Below are positions 59,784 through 64,000 of a DNA stretch of 64,000 nt, piece by piece; position 1 is the first letter of the stretch, and each line of letters begins with the position of its first letter. The stretch is taken from positions 18,595 to 82,594 of the forward strand of contig CAZJWR010000010.1 in the NCBI GenBank assembly GCA_964549765.1, written 5' to 3'. The translations under genes and the position numbers were made by a program. Under the pieces are notes generated by a model. The model saw only the letters and a program-made list of their open reading frames with translations. It made no database searches and was not told where the DNA came from. Source of the stretch: CAZJWR01 sp964549765. GTDB taxonomy: Bacteria; Zixibacteria; MSB-5A5; GN15; JAAZOE01.

Positions 59784-60255
59784 AGTAACACTCCCTTCGT
59801 TATCCTGAGCGCTTGCATCACTCAGACGGCTGTGGCAGAAAATATGCTGCCCCAAGCCGATTCACGATAACCTGCAGCTACGGCTGAATCCATAAGGTCT
59901 AGAAATTGTCAACGGCCAATCAAATTTCAAAAATAGGGATCGGGTAGACCGGTCCCAAATGCCGTAATTGAGTATGATGCTATGACTTACGCCGCCGAGT
60001 TTTCGATTATCCAGTTGCGGAAATCGTCTCGTAGACCCCGCCATAATTCATAACATATTGTGCGACATTTAGTTACATAAACACACATTGTGAACCGGAT
60101 AGTGCTCTCCGGGTTCATCTGAAGCACTCGGTGATGTCGTTCACGGGCAGCAGGTTTCGACTGAGGACAGACGGCCGTGTCCGGTTCGGGTGAGAGGCTC
60201 AGGCGACGGCATACGCCGCTGTCTGAGGATAAGTCTCCAATCAAGGATCAAGCGA
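59784..60255. other. 472-base non-coding stretch with an att-like site
   Basis: It contains the degenerate tRNA-Asp-end copy (60027-60051) and the tail sequence 60011-60046. A minus-strand fragment ending in WRGLRDDFRNWIIENSAA can be read here but it has no good start; I treat it as a remnant of a gene whose other copy lies at 59296-59330. Confidence 0.5.
60027..60051. repeat. Degenerate copy of the tRNA-Asp 3' end
   Basis: 22 of 25 bases match 46440-46464, including TCTCGT, ACCCCGCCATAATT and a final AT. Confidence 0.6.
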
Positions 60256-62907
60256 TCACGGGTGTTTTTTCAGTTCCTCCGCCCAGTTCTGCACGACAAT
60301 AAACTCCGTTGCTTGTCCTTGTTCGGAAGGCGACAAAATGAAGAAATGCTGACCATCGTTCGTGACGGCGTATGGCGCAAGTGTGTAATAGCCGAAATAA
60401 ACGTAGCGATGGTTGAACAGCCTTGTTGGATTTCCGATTTCCAGTTCTTGCTCATACGAGATAGGGACGGCCATGAAATCGTAGTCGGGTGTTATGTAAT
60501 ACAGTTCGCGGCCATCGGCGCGCCATAGGGGCGCCCGGCCTCGGTCAGCAGAAACCTGCCACTTGCCGCCGGCCAAACTCAGCTCGCGGATGTATACTTC
60601 GGGTTTGCCGGTTTCGTCGGTCTCATAAGCCAGGAAGCGACCATTGGGTGACAATGCCCCGCGGAATTCATTATATGGCTGAGCCAGAAGCGGCTCCGCT
60701 TCGCCGGTGGCGGTCGCGAGCATCCAGATGTCGAAATTACTGCTGCAATAGACCTCAAGTACGGCCGCAGCGCCGTCGCGCGAGATGCTGGTGATACTGA
60801 CATCGCAGGTGTCGAGAGCAAGGATCTTTTCGTCCGCTCCCGTGCCATTGGCATTCCTCTGCCACACCGCAAATCGTCCCGCCATACGATCTGAGGTGAA
60901 GATGACCTTTGTGCCGTCGGAATTCCATATTGGCCAAGAGTTGTATGCCGGTCCGAAAGTCAACCGGGAGGCTATCTCCCGTTTGAGGTCCCGCACCCAA
61001 ATATCCGTGGAGTTCGGCTGTGCGGCTGCAAGACCATAGGCAATCCGGGCATTATCGGGCGAAAGCGACAGGTCGCCATATTGTCCGGGAGGACTAACTG
61101 CGGTGGCCGAATCACCGCGACGAGTCACCCGAATTATCGATCGAGAACCTCCCGCTTCTCCTTGTTGATAAATCAGCGTGCCATCCTCCGAAGCGCTGAA
61201 TAAAGCCCGCGTATCGGCTGCCGCGATACTTCCCGACAAGGGTACTGGTTCCCCAATGAACTGCAGCCCCTCAGCATCAAATGGATGGGCTACCAACAGC
61301 CCATTCTTGAGATATAGAACATATCCATCGGCGTATTCGACTCGTGAATTCACTCGGGTGAGAATGGTCGCATCCAGTGAATGAAGGGAACCAACTTTAA
61401 GAACCCATTCCCCATTCGACGAATCCTGGTCGGCGATAAAAAGGAAATGCTTGCCATCAGGCAAAAAGCATGGCCAGGCGCTCATGTGTTCGCCATGATC
61501 ATGATCAATCCGGCTGGCCGCTGAGGGAACGCCCCCTGAAGCCGGAACTTGCCGGATCGAGTCGGCGTTACCGCCGTCAAAGAGGATAATGCCGTTTCTG
61601 CCCCACGTCCCATCCGCCCCGAACGCCTCGCATACGATCTGCGCCAAGCCGCCCGCAATGGAAACCTTTTTCAGCTGCCCCAATTCAAAAAACGCCAGTT
61701 GCTTGCTATCCGGGGACCAGAATGGACGGGAATCTGGGCTCTCCACTTTGAGCAATAAATGCGGTTCCAGGGAATTAAGCGGCCGAATATAGATACCAAG
61801 CTGACCTGTGGTGTCAGCCGCTTGAAATGCAATCGTTGTGCCATCGGGGGAGAGTTTGGGCCACATCATTGACGCCCCCCGCGGGGAAGGAACGACCCAT
61901 CGGGCGACTTTGGGAATCGGCGTGCTTCGAGTGAGAATCATGAACCCGAGTATAAGGCATCCGGCCGTCAAAATGACTAGCGCCCCCCACAGCGCGCGTT
62001 CTCGATGTCTCCGGCGCACGGAAAGGGAAACGGGTATCCCGACCTGTGATCCACCTTCTGAAATCCACTGCAGCGCCTGCCTGAGATCACCGGCCGACTG
62101 CCAGCGATTCTCAGGGTCCTTCTCCAAACACTGCCTGACCACTCGGTCGAGCATAGGCGGCGACATCGGCATGATCTGAGAAATGGGCCGCGGTTGTTCC
62201 TTCATGATTGAGGCAATCAGACTGGCCTGGCTCTTGCCTTCGAACGCCCGTTTACCGGTCGCCATTTCATAGAGTATGGCGCCGAAACTGAATATGTCAC
62301 TGCGGCCGTCAAGATCCTTTGCATCGAGTTGTTCAGGCGACATGTACTGAAGAGTGCCGATAATCGTCCCTTCGCCGGTGACTGGGGTGGTCATCGTGAT
62401 AGCAGATGTGCCCGCCCCGGGACCGCCGGATAGCTGCAGCTTCGCCAGCCCGAAATCAAGCAATTTTGCGCCTGCTTTGGTGAGCATGATATTCGACGGT
62501 TTGAGATCGCGGTGCACCAATCCCACCTTATGCGCTTTATCGAGAGCGTCGGCAATCTGTATGGCAAAGGCGAGCAACTCTTCAATCGGGATGGCGCCTT
62601 TCTTAAGGCGCTCTGCCAGCGTTTCACCCTCGAGATACTCCATCACCAGGAAATCTATCCCGTCCTGATGACCGACATCATAGAGGGTACAGATATTCGG
62701 ATGGTTCAGGCTGGAGATCGCCTTGGCCTCCCGGTCGAACCGGGAGCGAAGGTCGGCGATGTTGGCGATGGCTTCAGGCAGGACCTTCACTGCCACCATC
62801 CTATTCAGCCTGGTATCAAGAGCCTTGTAGACCTCGCCCATTCCGCCCGCACCCGCGGGGGCAAGAATTTCGTAGGGGCCCAAATGAGTACCAATTGTCA
62901 GTGCCAT
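60256..62907 (-). CDS. Ser/Thr protein kinase with TolB/PD40 beta-propeller
   Basis: From ATG 62907 (GGGAGG upstream) the product has 883 residues. Residues about 10-275 are a Hanks-type kinase: GAGGMGEVYKALD, AVKVL Lys, HRDLKPSNIML, DFGLAKL and GTLQYMSPEQLDAKDLDGRSD. A transmembrane helix follows (about 310-332, LWGALVILTAGCLILGFMIL), then an outer PD40/TolB-like propeller (about 345-880: KLSPDGTTIAFQA, PFWSPDSKQLAFF, GDLSLSPDNARIAYG, WPIWNSDGTKVIFTSDR). Such kinases, common in Acidobacteria and FCB metagenomes, sense envelope ligands. It lies alone between the degenerate and exact att-like copies. Confidence 0.93.
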   Translation of the reverse strand: MALTIGTHLGPYEILAPAGAGGMGEVYKALDTRLNRMVAVKVLPEAIANIADLRSRFDREAKAISSLNHPNICTLYDVGHQDGIDFLVMEYLEGETLAERLKKGAIPIEELLAFAIQIADALDKAHKVGLVHRDLKPSNIMLTKAGAKLLDFGLAKLQLSGGPGAGTSAITMTTPVTGEGTIIGTLQYMSPEQLDAKDLDGRSDIFSFGAILYEMATGKRAFEGKSQASLIASIMKEQPRPISQIMPMSPPMLDRVVRQCLEKDPENRWQSAGDLRQALQWISEGGSQVGIPVSLSVRRRHRERALWGALVILTAGCLILGFMILTRSTPIPKVARWVVPSPRGASMMWPKLSPDGTTIAFQAADTTGQLGIYIRPLNSLEPHLLLKVESPDSRPFWSPDSKQLAFFELGQLKKVSIAGGLAQIVCEAFGADGTWGRNGIILFDGGNADSIRQVPASGGVPSAASRIDHDHGEHMSAWPCFLPDGKHFLFIADQDSSNGEWVLKVGSLHSLDATILTRVNSRVEYADGYVLYLKNGLLVAHPFDAEGLQFIGEPVPLSGSIAAADTRALFSASEDGTLIYQQGEAGGSRSIIRVTRRGDSATAVSPPGQYGDLSLSPDNARIAYGLAAAQPNSTDIWVRDLKREIASRLTFGPAYNSWPIWNSDGTKVIFTSDRMAGRFAVWQRNANGTGADEKILALDTCDVSITSISRDGAAAVLEVYCSSNFDIWMLATATGEAEPLLAQPYNEFRGALSPNGRFLAYETDETGKPEVYIRELSLAGGKWQVSADRGRAPLWRADGRELYYITPDYDFMAVPISYEQELEIGNPTRLFNHRYVYFGYYTLAPYAVTNDGQHFFILSPSEQGQATEFIVVQNWAEELKKHP

Positions 62908-63401
62908 TGGGAAACCTCCCGGGACCGGGGCTTGATAGTTATTTGGGTCGAATCGCAGATGCAAAATCGTCGATCTGAAAGGCGCGATGCACGCCCGGCA
63001 CCATCCAAATATACGAGAATCTCCGAAATTGCCGCAAGCGGAATCTATGTGTCACCGGCCATGGGGGAACCCGGGGGCGTATCCGACCAATCCCCGCTTC
63101 GCCCTATCGCAATGCATTCAAGGGAGGCTTAAGAAGGGGGTTTTCTGCGGGTCGGCTAACAGGCAGGCCATGGCGGATAAAAGGTATCGATAATTTCGAG
63201 TCAGGGGGACCGAGAAGAAACATCACGAATCCGGCGCAATACAGCGTGAGCTACCGTGCCACGACGCCAAAAAGGGTTCAATTGTCCCGTTCCGCGGGAT
63301 ATAGGTCACATGTTGATATCCCTGACTAAAGCATAAAAAGTGATTTCGAAGATCCTGAGTTCTGGACAGCCGGGGGCGCTAATCCAAACAGAACTGGAAT
63401 A
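62908..63401. other. 494-base gap, nothing recognised
   Basis: No family-supported ORF, tRNA or terminator was found. It ends at the right copy of the 33-base repeat. Confidence 0.5.
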
Positions 63402-63434
63402 GAAAAGTTCTGTCTATTGTGACGTCAACCCCGC
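63402..63434. repeat. 33-base repeat with tRNA-Asp 3'-end sequence, right copy
   Basis: Identical to 49415-49447, and continuing to 63438 it carries the full 16-base tRNA-Asp end (63423-63438). The stop codon of the broken recombinase gene lies inside it, the usual place of an integrase gene next to its att site. Confidence 0.85.
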
Positions 63435-63842
63435 CATACAATACGATCAGACCCTTTGGCAAGTATGTCAGAGGGCTTTTTGTATGTGGGACAAAGAGTT
63501 CCGCGATAGAAGGTGCAGTTCGATAGTAGCGTATTGAGTAATTTCCGCTGTTCTTCCTGGTTTTCCTGTAAGTACATATCATATGCGGAATTAGCGAGTT
63601 CTAAAATCGCCACCCCGGTTTTGTAGTAATTGGTATTGGCCGACTCGTGCGCTTTGATCTTATGCTGAATGTGAATCAGTTCGGATTCCCACTCAGCCGA
63701 TTTTCGTTCCCACATGGCCTTCGGATATCTTCCCGCCCAGTTTGTCCTCATAGGCGCGATCCAAGAGCCGTTGTACATGCTCCTGATACTGTTGTAATGA
63801 TGCTATTGATTCAGCGTGAAATTCCTTCTTATCTCGCTGGCT
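63425..63842 (-). pseudogene. C-terminal remnant of a serine recombinase, frameshifted
   Basis: Two adjoining frames together read as the C-terminal part of a large serine recombinase. The first frame gives SQRDKKEFHAESIASLQ, YQEHVQRLLDRAYEDKLGGKISE. After a shift near 63719 the second frame gives MWERKSAEWESELIHIQ, ELANSAYDMYLQENQEEQRKLLN, LLSNCTFYRGTL and PSDILAKG. The catalytic N-terminus and recombinase domain are absent, replaced by an IS3 fragment at about 63842. It cannot be active. Its 3' end overlaps the tRNA-Asp-like repeat, so it probably came from an element that used that site. Confidence 0.8.
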
Positions 63843-63961
63843 TCCCCTTTGAGCCCCTCCAGAACGATCCGGATCTTCTCCTCCGCCGTGAACTTCCGCC
63901 GCGTCTGACGACGGATTTCCTTCACCACCGCCTCCGGACTCTGACCCTGTTTGCCACTCAT
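63803..63961 (-). pseudogene. IS3-family OrfA N-terminal fragment
   Basis: From ATG 63961 (GAAAGGAG upstream) the frame reads MSGKQGQSPEAVVKE, then RRKFTAEEKIRIVLEGLKGE, the conserved start of IS3-family OrfA. After residue 40 the match ends and the frame runs through recombinase DNA to a stop after 52 codons. The helix-turn-helix second half and OrfB are missing here; the window ends 39 bases upstream of the start, so the true IS end may be close to the right edge. Confidence 0.75.
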
Positions 63962-64000
63962 CGGACACTCCTTTCGTTAAGACTAAATTACAAAAACTAG

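Overview
The window looks like chromosomal DNA of an uncultivated bacterium of the FCB superphylum, most likely candidate phylum Zixibacteria. This is inferred from protein style, not from a marker gene. Four secreted proteins end in tandem dockerin-like repeats with the wording DAVYLINYIFKGGP, one ends in a Por/T9SS-type sorting domain, and there is a bacterial geranylgeranylglyceryl-phosphate synthase. The core is moderately GC-rich and the accessory segments are visibly more AT-rich. There are no rRNA genes and no CRISPR array.

Layout. 0-6 kb: the start of a membrane glycosyltransferase, a secreted protein of unknown role, an ERCC4/HhH protein, and an rml sugar-nucleotide operon (A-C-B-D, minus strand). 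6-12 kb: a lipoprotein, a dockerin protein, glycogen phosphorylase and phosphofructokinase. 12.1-13.6 kb: an AT-rich two-gene island (DUF6978-like plus DUF1828/DUF1829) with its own promoter and a palindrome at the predicted start point. 13.9-17.4 kb: an SDR / membrane protein / class V aminotransferase / EamA operon. 17.9-21.6 kb: a signalling cluster of protein kinase, PAS histidine kinase and a response regulator fused to an H-protein-like domain. 21.7-28.3 kb: an HExxxH metallopeptidase divergent from an operon of ECF sigma factor, anti-sigma-like protein, TPR-CHAT caspase-like protease and subtilisin-dockerin. 28.7-45.9 kb: a second subtilase, YbjQ, MntP, a MacAB-like exporter with two permeases, an LRR lipoprotein, RecX, AlaRS, GGGP synthase, GmhA and an O-antigen-ligase-like protein.

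From 46 kb the character changes. tRNA-Val and tRNA-Asp are followed by about 17 kb of mosaic accessory DNA. It holds an Ntn hydrolase, a PD-(D/E)XK-like protein between 33-nt direct repeats, C10 and M43-like proteases with dockerins, a second ECF sigma / anti-sigma-TPR operon, an IS110 remnant, a kinase-propeller gene, and a broken serine recombinase fused to an IS3 fragment. The 3' end of tRNA-Asp recurs, exactly or degenerate, at about 49.4, 60.0 and 63.4 kb, which points to repeated integration at this tRNA.

The best candidate for an undescribed system is the sigma / anti-sigma-like / TPR-CHAT / subtilase operon with its divergent HExxxH peptidase. Its first three genes have the same logic as the sigma-inhibitor-protease arm of type III-E CRISPR (CASP-sigma, Csx30, TPR-CHAT), but no CRISPR component is present. 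The second sigma/TPR operon, also beside dockerin proteases, suggests a recurring scheme in which a sigma factor controls secreted proteases.
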